From assembly GCA_013368315.1 (NCBI GenBank), contig JAACJM010000213.1, positions 1 through 64,000 on the forward strand: DNA of 64,000 nucleotides, in the 5' to 3' direction. Source of the DNA: Tetrapyrgos nigripes. Its lineage: Eukaryota > Basidiomycota > Agaricomycetes > Agaricales > Campanellaceae. The notes below the pieces were generated by a model, which searched no databases, was not told where the DNA came from, and saw only the letters and a list, made by a program, of their open reading frames with translations. Shown piece after piece: positions 21,495 through 31,023 of this stretch. Numbering within the stretch: the first letter of the stretch is position 1; the number at the start of each line of letters is the position of its first letter. The position numbers and the translations under genes are program-made.

Positions 21495-21826
21495 TGTTGA
21501 AGTATAATCAAGCCACCGTGGATAGGGGCTAACGCGTAGACGTGCTACGGTTACTTACGGCTACTTATCTCTTTGTCTCTTTCTCCTTTTCATGGAACAC
21601 GTGTACACTAGTATATATACCTGTAGATACCCTTAGGACACCTCTGTCTTCGCTATTACAGACAGAGGTGAGCCACTTACTTTACCATTAGACTCGGACA
21701 TTTACTCACATACCTAGATTCATATTTCTCTTTCTTCTATCTAGGTACTTACTCTTTACTCTGTCTTCGCTATTACAGACAGAGATTCATATTTCTCTTT
21801 CTTCTATCTAGGATCGGATTCTAACA
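21495..21826 (+). repeat. 3' LTR of the copia element
   Basis: 332 bp, same ends as the 5' LTR and almost identical to it. It now supplies the DNA immediately downstream of the GH43 stop codon, in antisense to that gene. The string GAGGAGGAGTGTT occurs both here at the LTR start and once about 35 bp upstream, giving a second purine tract next to a TGTT. Confidence 0.95.
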
Positions 21827-21830
21827 CCAG

Positions 21831-23420
21831 CTACGCCAAAGCAATATCAAAAGACTTCACAGTCACCGACCCTCCAAGTGCCTTGGTCGCATAGTTGAAA
21901 ATCCCAAACCTATATCCTATAAAGTATTCCCAATCCGTATTCATGGTGAAGGAACCTCCAAGATTGGTAAACGACTGCCCATCCGTGCTATATGAAAACG
22001 TCGCAATCTTCGTACCAGCAGGTGCGATATCAGCTGTTGCTCTCAACCAAACCTGGGTACCCGAAATCGATGCAGTAGCGACCACGCTTCCAGTATTCGT
22101 AGTCTCCCATGGGGGATTTGAAGTAGGACCCATGCTGAGTCCGCTGACCATGACTAATTCCCTCGTATTTCCCGTCTGCTGCATCCCAATCCAGGCAGAG
22201 ATATCCCTAAACATCGCCAATCCTGCTTTATCCCCATCTTGCATATTGGTGAAGTCTAAAAGGATAGTCCCGCTCGACTTGGGTCCGAGAATCCTGTGAG
22301 TGAGAGTATTGCGAGCAGCGTACAAATCACTAGTGACGGTCGCTGTTCGCAAGACTAGCCCATTGTTGAGCTGCCAAGCGGAATTGTCGGGGTTATGGTT
22401 CCATTCCCACTGCGGCGAGAGAGAGGAAGAAGAGAAGGTGTCGGTTCCCACTGGTGAGGTGACTGGTTGCGCAGGAAGGGGAGAAGGGTAGGAAGCTCCC
22501 CAGCCGCCATTCTGGAGTTGGACGGAAGGCCAACCAGCGGAGTCCCAAGTGACGGGTGCGAGGACTGGCATACGGCCACCAGGGTAGGCATCAATGAAAG
22601 CCATGTAAAACCAGTCCCCGTTCTGGGTCTCGACGAACCCTCCTTGATGAGGAGATCCACCACTGCTGACGGGAGGAGAAACCACGAGGACGAGAGATTG
22701 GATGGTGTAAGGACCAAATGGTCCAGAGGTGGATCTAAGGACGTATTCCTTATCAGGCGGACCCGTCACAAGGATATAGTAGACTCCATTTCGTTTGATA
22801 AAGCGTGATCCTTCGAGGGTACCAACTGTGGAATTGTAAACGACTTGGTGGCGAACCTCGGTGAGGCCGTCAGCAGAGAGCTGGGCAACGGAGATTGTGG
22901 TTTGTCCAAAAGCTACGTAGATGGTGTCGTCATCGTCGATCAACATGCCTGCGTCGTAGTAGCATGTGTTGAGAGTAGACGCTTTGTTCCAAGGTCCTGT
23001 GATCGCGGGCGCGGTGTAGACGTAAGTCCTAGAGAATTCGATACACCCGAGCCAGAAGAAAGTCCCGGTGCTCGGACGGTGTTGTAGAGTGGACGCCCAA
23101 ATGCCTTTGACGTAGGCCTGGGTGCCAGACGCGAGGTCGTAGGCAGAACTGTCAAAATCCAGACTTGGAACGGAATGACCGATGTACTCCCAGTTGACCA
23201 AGTCGAAAGACCGAAGAATGGGAGCACCGGGAGAGTAATGCATGGTAGAAGCGGTGTAGTAGAACGCATTGTCTACCCGGATGACTTCGAGGTCTGCCAA
23301 ATCTTCCCAAAGGACAGGGTTGTTGAAACTGGTGGACTGTCTGGCTGTGACATTGGGAACGGCGACCGCGGTAACTGTTTGAATGACCAAAGCAAGGATT
23401 GGGAGGAAACTGATGACCAT
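21831..23420 (-). CDS. Secreted glycoside hydrolase family 43 (beta-xylosidase / arabinofuranosidase type)
   Basis: Single-exon frame, 529 aa. The N-terminus MVISFLPILALVIQTVTAVA is a clear signal peptide. The first half follows the GH43 five-bladed propeller pattern: NPVLWEDLADLEVIRVDNAF carries the candidate catalytic base Asp43, CYYDAGMLIDDDDTIYVAFG the pKa-modulating Asp156, and GTLEGSRFIKRNGVYYILVT the general acid Glu203. A C-terminal half (from about 320) rich in aromatic and Gly residues looks like the concanavalin-like domain often fused to GH43 enzymes. Expected role: release of xylose or arabinose from plant cell-wall hemicellulose outside the cell. The exact substrate cannot be told. 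The stop TAG (21833-21831) overlaps the copia target duplication, so the original 3' UTR was displaced by 5.6 kb. ATATAATGG on the minus strand about 70 nt upstream of the start may be a TATA element. Confidence 0.92.
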   Translation of the reverse strand: MVISFLPILALVIQTVTAVAVPNVTARQSTSFNNPVLWEDLADLEVIRVDNAFYYTASTMHYSPGAPILRSFDLVNWEYIGHSVPSLDFDSSAYDLASGTQAYVKGIWASTLQHRPSTGTFFWLGCIEFSRTYVYTAPAITGPWNKASTLNTCYYDAGMLIDDDDTIYVAFGQTTISVAQLSADGLTEVRHQVVYNSTVGTLEGSRFIKRNGVYYILVTGPPDKEYVLRSTSGPFGPYTIQSLVLVVSPPVSSGGSPHQGGFVETQNGDWFYMAFIDAYPGGRMPVLAPVTWDSAGWPSVQLQNGGWGASYPSPLPAQPVTSPVGTDTFSSSSLSPQWEWNHNPDNSAWQLNNGLVLRTATVTSDLYAARNTLTHRILGPKSSGTILLDFTNMQDGDKAGLAMFRDISAWIGMQQTGNTRELVMVSGLSMGPTSNPPWETTNTGSVVATASISGTQVWLRATADIAPAGTKIATFSYSTDGQSFTNLGGSFTMNTDWEYFIGYRFGIFNYATKALGGSVTVKSFDIALA

Positions 23421-24595
23421 CTTCTCGTATGTTGCTCTGAGCGGGAGGTGTCGCTAGAGCTGCTTTCTCCAGGCCTCATGATCCATTATATGGGGAAGAG
23501 AGCAGGCCACTTCCGCATACTGCTTGTGATTCCAGGAGAAAGCAGTACCTGACGTTTTACCGGTAACCTGTATGTTAAAATTTCCTTGGCTTGTATTCAC
23601 CTGGTCCCGTCTATCCTTCGGAAACTCCGCAGTTCTCCCAGAAATCGCCCATGTGTCTGTTTGCTACCGGACCGTACCACATAGAAACGGGAAACGGAAA
23701 AACAGGAGGACGGTTATGGTTGAGTACTACGTTGAGAGTCATGATCAACGTTAACACGTCTTATTTCGCATAAGTCGAATTCAAGCTGGTAATAATAGTA
23801 TCGAAACAGTATGAGTAACACAATGCAGAAGTTCTTCAGAGGTGACCCAGCCGTCGCTCCGGCTTCCATATTTCCGTTTCGTAGACGTCATCCGCTCCGC
23901 CCTCGAATCCTTAGTCAAGCCACAAATATGGATGAGAAGAACAAAGCATCACCTGGAACTGGCACAGAGAGGCGGTGGGAAAATCGGCGGCCATTTTAGT
24001 GGAACCAGTGACGCGAGGGAACTTACAGTAGCTGCGAAATTTGATGTCCCTTCCTTTTTTGGAATTTAGCTCCAGGCTGGTTTCTGGCTTACCTCTTGCT
24101 TCGGGATGGGTCCCGACACATGAGAGTAAACCCCTACACCACTTTTCTAGCAACGCACAGGCTGCGTTGAAGGAGAGTGAAGCAAAAGATTGTGACCCGG
24201 CAGCCCGGCACCCTGATTTGGCCTAAAAGGGAACGATCACACCAGAAAAGGAAATCGGAAATGGTTCAACGTTTATAAAGTGTTTGATTTGACAGGCAGT
24301 GGTCCTCTCGTAGAAATTGTAACGATCGCCCTACAATCCTTAGGATAGCTTCATTACGTCCGCATTCCTTGCATAGCATTCCATAGCATCCTCTTATATC
24401 CTACTAGTATTTCAGTCTCTCATTACTTCCGAATTTCCTTGCATTTCTTATGTTCCGCAGTCATGTTTGAAATACTACGGATCGAATCGTTACAGAAATG
24501 AAGTGATCACGAAGACCATTTGCCCATGAATTTACGAATTGAACTCCAAAATTAAAGCACAGTATTGAATGTTTTGAGGTCAGTACAAAGATTGC
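23421..24595. other. Intergenic region upstream of GH43
   Basis: No gene or relic recognised. It should contain the GH43 promoter. It might once have carried the missing 3' part of the P450 relic to its right, but I find no P450 motifs such as the heme-binding FxxGxRxCxG. Confidence 0.4.
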
Positions 24596-25400
24596 TCATG
24601 AGAAATGTCCAATCCACTCAGCAAAATCAACACCCGGCGCAGACGCCGCCCCAAGTTTCCGAACCAGCTGCGTGGCTCGGGATGAGACCAGCCCTTCATA
24701 CTCTTTCAAAGGTTCAGAACTCATGTCACGGTTCCAGATTCTGCGCCTATTTGCATGTTCGTCCCCACTCAAGCTGCCGATAAGGTTGTTGGGAGCTCTG
24801 GGATCACCTCTGATCGTATAATCTAGAATCTGTCAGTCAGAATTCTCAATTCCGAGTCGAAATGGTCGAAAATCCATGAGCCTTTGGGAATACCCCCTGC
24901 ACCTAGAACTGATGGGATGGCATTGATGTCCAAGATGCTGATGTGTCGTTAGGTCCTGTAAGAAATATCCTTGTTGAGAGACAGCATCTCAAAACATCTG
25001 CAGAATACAAACCTATACGAACAATTGGACCGTATACTTTATGCATTTCTTGAAGTCGGAGGTGCTGCTTCCCGCTCCAAGATATCCACATTCTCGTTAG
25101 CCTTTTGAATTTGATACCTTACACAACATATGTCCAGGAATGCGCGCCAACGAATGCCACGGAGAGAGCCTATACAGGACGACAGACATTGAAAGTGAAA
25201 AGATGTAAGTTGCCGTAGTAAATTTCGCGATGGAGTAGAATGTCCGCATCATGATAGTCGTCCCCCCGAGCATGTGCAGTACTAGAACGGTGAACCGTAA
25301 AACAAGGATTGTGGCTAGACTTTGCCCTGCTGTAGTTGATATGGGCCATGATATCCAGTGCGGGAAAGAGTGCTGTGGAATGTTCATCAGAGATGAGCAT
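24596..25400 (-). pseudogene. Cytochrome P450, N-terminal relic
   Basis: On the minus strand the pieces follow the order of a fungal microsomal P450. A membrane anchor and the proline region read VVLYRLSPWHSLARIPG (25180-25130). A frame change leads to KQHLRLQEMHKVYGPIVRIG (25085-25015), and after a short intron-like gap comes DINAIPSVLGAGGIPKGSW (about 24930-24870). Finally GDEHANRRRIWNRDMSSEPL runs on to a VDFAEWIGHF end (about 24790-24600). Frames shift at least twice and stops intervene. Nothing after about residue 220 remains: no I-helix, ExxR or heme loop. This is clearly a truncated, dead copy. Confidence 0.85.
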
Positions 25401-25573
25401 AGTCGTGGTCGTGGTGAAGGAGTATTCTGGCGCCTACAAATGGGGACCGGACATCGGAACGAGCCTGCGCCGGCGGATGCATCTTTACGTCGGTATTCTC
25501 AGGGCGCAATCAGATTATATTTTTGATGTTATACTGCTCAAGGGCATCTTTAGAGCTGTATCACTGTGCATGG

Positions 25574-25612
25574 AAGCGAAGAAGAAGAAAAAGAAGAAAA
25601 AAAAGAACTGGA
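25574..25612. repeat. GAA/AAG-rich simple repeat
   Basis: Irregular purine run of GAAGAAGAAG and AAAAAGAAG units, lying 3' of the minus-strand gene that ends at 25677. Confidence 0.6.
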
Positions 25613-25676
25613 TAGGTTAACCACGTAGTAAAAGATTATCAGAAATACAGCGCTGTCTGTAGATATACTGAGCTGC

Positions 25677-28383
25677 TTAGCTCGGAGGGTTCTGAGTATA
25701 CGTCGATTGAGAGTAGTATGGACGAGAACGAGGACTGGTGGGACGATTATGATGCATAGAGGCATATGGGTGATATCTGTAGCCATAGGTGCTGTTCCTA
25801 TGATGATGGCCAGGACGACATTGGCAGGGAAGGACATCACAGGAAGGGCATATATCGGGAGGGTCTGGTTCTGGCGCCATACGTGTCTCCATACGCTGAA
25901 GGATTCGCTGAGGTGAAGAAAGGAGTATGTAAGTTTACTGGAACGATGTAACAAAATGAATTGTCTTACCTCGATATTGAACACCAGTCTCTGTACACAA
26001 GGAAGCAAAGAGGTTGAGTAACAACAATGACCTGAACGAGCAAGGGATACTCACCTCAACACTCATCATGTTCCTCTCTATTTGCCATTATCCTGCGCTG
26101 TAGCGTGACAGAGACATTAATCACCGGTAAACCGGGCGTCATGAGCGTAAGCGAGTACTCACCTCAATCTCCAACATCCGTCTCTCAAGCTGAATTTGCC
26201 TTAGAAGCTCATCAGGCGAGGTTCCCGAGTTATTTGTCTGTCCTGGTCCTGGTCCCGGATAATTGTAATAGTTATTCGTGTACGAGTTCTCACAAATCAC
26301 AAAAGACGACCCGGATATCCCGAAACCAGAAGCACCTCGGAAAGCTTCCGCAGAAGACGACGACGAAGACAAAGTCCAGTACCAGTACCAACGGATGAAG
26401 TTAGCCATGGCCATGATGTCTCTGTCTCGATTCTTCTGCAAAACTCTCCCGGTCCTTCGTCGTTCGCGTAATCCCCCACCCCAGTCACGATGAAGGGAGG
26501 AGAGCCAGGTTGGTCTGAAGATACGCTTGGGTAGGTTTGTCCTCTCCAGGTCTATTGACAGTGCTTTTGTCGGAACAGGTATCTCGTTGGGGTCGTCCAG
26601 GTCCAGGTCCACCTCAGGAAATTGCGTTTCGGGGATCTGTTGGTCCTGTGAACAGTTGCTGCCTAGACCACTAGTAAATTCTGACACTGGTCGTTGTAGG
26701 GAAAACTCCGAGTTAGGCGTGGTCGTTACACGCACTGCTATGTCAAGTCGGCATGCAGTGGACCACATTTTGCGCAGAAGCTCTTGAGACGGAGGAGCTG
26801 TATGTGGAGAACACGTCATTTTTGCAAGGAAGTTACGGCTAGTCAGCATTTCTTTGATCGTAAACTGGTGAAAATGGGTACGTTGTTTAGCAAAAAGTCA
26901 CCCACATATGGAATAAATTTACTTACGCGGTTACGGATCGTCACCAAAACATCTCCTACAGTTTGGCATACACCGTCTTTTGAGACCAACTCCGCGCATT
27001 TGGCAACCTCGTCGTCCAGGTAGACGTCTTGCGATTGTCTGTTCAACTGATAGATGAGTTTTCAGGACAAATTACAGACATAGAGCCATCTACTCACAGA
27101 GGTAGACGCTCATCAGTCGGCTTTGGTACGGTAAGGGGCACGCCCGTCTCTAGATTGCGGCAAGGGACCGAAGCGGTACACGAATATGAAGGTGGTAGTA
27201 CAAAAGCAGGATAATTGTCGTTTGTCGCATCCCCTGTCTCTTCCAGAGGTTTCATCGGCCTAATCAATTGTCCTCGATGAGCGTCACCGGGATTGGGGAA
27301 GTCGTCGCCAATATAGTTGGGAGCGGGTGCAAAGGGAGGAGAACATGATAGAGACGTTGGCACAAAAAGTCCGCCCGTTTCTTTGCCTTTCGGTACATTA
27401 TCAAGAGCCTGTTCTCGTCCTACATGAGCTGGACCAACTGATGCCGTTTCCGTCTGTGCCATATGCGTGCTGTTCGGTAAGAGTCGTGTAGCGCTACCAT
27501 GACTTTTGGCACTGTACTCGGGCAACTCTTGCCAGTTTCTCCTTTCCTCGTTGGTGACTCGTCTATGCCATAGCAAATTTTGCCTGCAACTTTCGGATAT
27601 TTCATTGCGCAGCATCATTTGCCTTGTTGTTCTGGGAGATGTCGGTGGAAGAGGAGGAGGTAGGTTATAAGGATATGGTAATTGCCGAGCTGGTACAGCT
27701 TGTGGTCGAGAACGTTGCATAGGAAGAGTAGAAGAACACGGGGAAGGGCGATCTCGAATAGCTGGAGCAGAAAGTACGTCGGGGGAAAGATGTGAGAGGA
27801 TAGCAGTGGCTTCCAGTAACTGGACCTGCTGGTGCTTGTTGTATGTCTCTCCCTGATCCAAATCGGGACTACCGTCTGATGACATGCTGTCAACCGTTAT
27901 CCTGCTTGTCACAGCAGAAGTTATCGTCCCCTTCCCTGACTTGCATGCAGCCATCGTCATCGGAGGGGCCTTCCACAGAAATTTCTCCTCGGACTTGACA
28001 ACCCGTCCATGACGATACTTCCGCTCGTTTTTGGAGAGACTAGACTCATCTTCACCTAGCTCTCCTTGGATATCCACGTCCCCTCCTTCATTGATACCAT
28101 CGTTGTTATAGAAATCATCAGTGTTGAAAAGGTGAGAGTCTGGTTTCATCAACCGAGTGAGAAGTCCAGGTTCCGGCCTTATCGACTTGGAAGAATAATT
28201 TTCTCGCGGAAGCTTTGAAAACATATCCTTGTTCGTCTCAGGCGTGGTCATGGGCAGTCGCCTTGGATCCGGAGAAGATGATGGGCATGATGAAGGGGAG
28301 AAAGAGGGGGCAGCGTCGTTATAGGACTGCAAGTGAGCAAGGGTTGTACGCCAGGAACTGTCATTCTCGGAGACCCAGGACAT
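25677..28383 (-). CDS. Protein with DUF3295-like N-terminal motif and GFGI-GSSF/coiled-coil C-terminal module
   Basis: Proposed exons (minus): 28383-27098, 27038-26927, 26864-26163, 26075-26055, 25990-25970, 25907-25677; 790 aa with all phases consistent. Residues about 250-282 (PRTTRQMMLRNEISESCRQN and LLWHRR) resemble the MLATELTESLR-x2-LLWER element of fungal DUF3295 / AreA-like proteins, though I am not certain. From about 586 the protein shares the module of the genes at 2481 and 7337: W-LSSLHRDWGGG, an Arg-rich helix, GFGISGSSFVICENSYTNNY (646 on), then a coiled coil carried on two 21-nt exons (RNMMSVE, RLVFNIE) and RILQRMETRMAPEPDPP. The tail has CPSCDVLPCQC and His/Tyr-rich sequence. 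The fourth exon depends on an acceptor after AAATAGAG; the more obvious upstream AG leads to a stop. Nuclear or regulatory function is only a guess. Confidence 0.7.
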
Positions 28384-28952
28384 AAAGAGGTCCTCAGCTA
28401 TCCAGCGGGAGCCGCAACGTTATCGATAAGCCCAAAGGTGCACCTCTCTTATACCACACAGGCCTGCGGCAGTGTCCATTCACTCCTCATGAAAGGCTGG
28501 ATGCTGTGAACACAATATCCTCACCAACTAATAAAGATCTGCTCACGTTGCATTCAAATCTGTAACCCATGACCAACCAATAAATCGCCATACGCGTTCA
28601 GAGTCGTTGGTTCATCGTCTATTGGGTGGTTCCGTGATCAATACAGTGTAAGTTGCACGCCAATGATATAGATTAGGAACCACTGTACTTTTCAGACATT
28701 CTGGACTATTTGGAGAGGAATTTGTGCAATTGACAATTGCGATGACATGATCATGAGCTGCTCGCTGTCTTGAACCTTCAACGAATTCGAAAAAGGGCGC
28801 GTACAGATACGTTTTGACAAACAATCTCAAACAAATTTTTTCGAACCTCCTCCGCCAAGCTCGAAAAACAAATTCTGCAGTCACCTACACAAAAAAGGTC
28901 CTTTTGATAGTCCTTTGGTACTTTGGAACTGAAGACTACATCCAAGTAACAT
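28384..28952. other. Divergent promoter region
   Basis: 569 bp between the divergent starts at 28383 (minus) and 28953 (plus). No gene; an ORF of 90 codons on the minus strand is unsupported. No clear TATA element for either side. Confidence 0.5.
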
Positions 28953-30686
28953 ATGTTTTGCTACCTAGAATATCCTTGTCAAACTAACTTTCCCAAACTC
29001 GAACAGGAGTATTGCTACCCTGGAGTACCTGAAACGATGCATCGCTGCTGTTGTACATACTCATGTACAGAGAAAGCCACTCTTACTCCAGAGTCGGAAC
29101 TCTTTCAGAGAGTACGGGAAGATGGTGTTCTCGACGATAGTCTCCTTCCTGGGATCGTCAGTCATCTTAGCGACGCCCAAGACGACTTGCGCGAGTATGA
29201 AGAACAGGCAGCTCATCTGAGAGCACGGCTCCAAATCCTGGATGCAAAGATTACCGCACTGAAGCGAAACGTAGACCTGACGCGCTCCTTGCTATCTCCA
29301 ACTCGTCGGATTCCCAACGAGATACTTGCCAGAATATTCGAATTCTGCGACGTGGGTCTTATACCCGCCGACAGAAGGTATCGAGATCCTGCAATTCTTT
29401 CAGTTTCCACTCGCTGGAGAACGGTTGCTTTAACAAACCCCAGCATCTGGAATTGCATCACATTGGAGGTCTTCCAGATGGCATATCGACAGAACCTTCC
29501 TGCATTGGAAAGGATCCTCGAGCGCTCCAAGTCTACCCTCCTGTCTGTCACCATCTTTCTGAAGCAGGACGGCTCAGGCATTGTGGGTCCCAGGTACACT
29601 ACAAAGGTCATTGAAGCGCTGATACAACATTCTTCACGGTGGAGCCACATTGCTATTCAGTACAACGGTTCGACAGAAGCTAGCTCGTGTCTTCATCCTT
29701 TGGCTACTGCGGTGTTGGATGCGCGGAATCTCAAAGAAGTGGCCATCTCTTCCCTCGTTCCCCCATCGTGGTTCTCAAAGATGCTCACCTCCCCAAAACT
29801 CGACACTTTGTCCGTCGCTGCGCTTTCTCAAGAAGGAATAGCCAATATAAAATCATCAGCGTCTCTAAGAAAGCTTCGATTTTCGATATGCGGCGCATAT
29901 AATCCCGCCACTCTCAAGAATCTCGAGGTCATGGATGGGTTGGGTACGCTCAAAGAGTTGGAACTAGACCTTCGTTATCCGATGTTGAAAGGACAGTCCG
30001 ATAACCCTGCACCACTGTCCATAACATCCCCGCTGACCACTCTATCCGTGGAACTGACGAAGGGTGACCCCGAAGCCGACCAGTATAACCTCTTAACGAG
30101 GACCATATCATGCCTCACTCTCCCTTCGGTTCAAAAATTGTCCATATGCGCCAACGTGCGCACTATACCGAAAGGATTCTGGCCCATACAGCAGTTTCAC
30201 GACTTCTTCCAACGATCCGAATGCTCGATAACCTCACTGAAATTGTGTGGTCTTAACCTCACCGACCAAGCGCTCATCGCACTGCTCAGCTGCATGCCAG
30301 CGTTGACTGACCTCTGTCTCGCCGAATGGAAGACTTACGGGGCTGTTCCCACCATCGGACTCACCACTGAGGCTATTCAAGCCCTGCATTCCACCGACTA
30401 TGCCCTTTCGTCCCCTTCTTTCAACGTTTCCCAACCCTTGGTCCCTAAACTTTCCAGACTTCGGTTGACGGTAAACCAGACATTTGATGAGGAAATATTG
30501 GCAAACGTGGTGGATTCGCGCCGGAATTTGTGGACTGATGAAGTTGAGGCTAGTGTCAGGGTTGCTGAGTTGAAATCAATGGGCTTTAAACTGAGCGGTA
30601 GAAAGATCAATGAAGAGGCTCGGAAGAAGCTGATGGGTCTTCAGCAGGGTGGACTGAGGCTTACGATACAAGATGAACGGTCATAA
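28953..30686 (+). CDS. F-box protein, coiled-coil Agaricomycete type
   Basis: Single exon, 577 aa. A Cys-rich start (MHRCCCTYSC at 29-38) is followed by a helix with coiled-coil character (about 74-112) and the F-box core RRIPNEILARIFEFC (119-133) with the usual SVSTRWRTVALTNPSIWN (about 155). The remainder holds irregular leucine-rich stretches (LKELELDLRYPML, ITSLKLCGLNLTDQALIALL) as in the LRR-like tails of mushroom F-box proteins. Expected role: substrate adaptor of an SCF ubiquitin ligase through Skp1. This family is greatly expanded in Agaricomycetes and the target cannot be inferred. The first 28 residues are unusual, and translation could instead start at Met29 (29037). Confidence 0.88.
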   Translation: MFCYLEYPCQTNFPKLEQEYCYPGVPETMHRCCCTYSCTEKATLTPESELFQRVREDGVLDDSLLPGIVSHLSDAQDDLREYEEQAAHLRARLQILDAKITALKRNVDLTRSLLSPTRRIPNEILARIFEFCDVGLIPADRRYRDPAILSVSTRWRTVALTNPSIWNCITLEVFQMAYRQNLPALERILERSKSTLLSVTIFLKQDGSGIVGPRYTTKVIEALIQHSSRWSHIAIQYNGSTEASSCLHPLATAVLDARNLKEVAISSLVPPSWFSKMLTSPKLDTLSVAALSQEGIANIKSSASLRKLRFSICGAYNPATLKNLEVMDGLGTLKELELDLRYPMLKGQSDNPAPLSITSPLTTLSVELTKGDPEADQYNLLTRTISCLTLPSVQKLSICANVRTIPKGFWPIQQFHDFFQRSECSITSLKLCGLNLTDQALIALLSCMPALTDLCLAEWKTYGAVPTIGLTTEAIQALHSTDYALSSPSFNVSQPLVPKLSRLRLTVNQTFDEEILANVVDSRRNLWTDEVEASVRVAELKSMGFKLSGRKINEEARKKLMGLQQGGLRLTIQDERS

Positions 30687-31023
30687 TATGTCGTATGTAT
30701 TTTCAATTTGTGAACAGGAACGTTGGTAGTAGTATTGCCAGAAAAATTACTTACACTTGGCGCTGACATTAAGTCGCGGATAGTGGTGATGTGATGACTG
30801 GTGGTATCCTCCTAGGCACTCATCAAAAGTGAAGGGAGTGTTACTGTCGAGGATGGCAGGAAAGGGTTAGAGTATATGGACTACTTTACTGTTTACCTGT
30901 TTAGCACAAATAACCGTATGTAATCATATTCTATCAAGGGCTTCGTCACAAGAATGATGGGACTGGAGCAGCCCGCCTTATGTCCCTCTTCCAAAACGAC
31001 CAACCCAGCTGGGATTCGACGCC
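30687..31023. other. Intergenic region
   Basis: 337 bp between the F-box gene and the hydrolase; nothing recognised beyond presumed terminator and promoter. Confidence 0.5.

Larger units (their letters stand above)
16245..21826 (+). mobile_element. Ty1/copia LTR retrotransposon, full length and apparently intact
   Basis: Two 332-bp LTRs starting TGTTGAAG and ending TCTAACA flank a single gag-pol frame of 1580 codons. A 5-bp target duplication CCAGC is exact at 16240-16244 and 21827-21831. I count only two differences between the LTRs (CACTGTGG/CACCGTGG and CTACAGTT/CTACGGTT), so the insertion is recent. GGTTATGGGCTG directly follows the 5' LTR as candidate primer site; a purine tract (GGTGAGGAGGAG) directly precedes the 3' LTR. 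The element landed at the stop codon of the convergent GH43 gene without destroying it. Confidence 0.97.
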
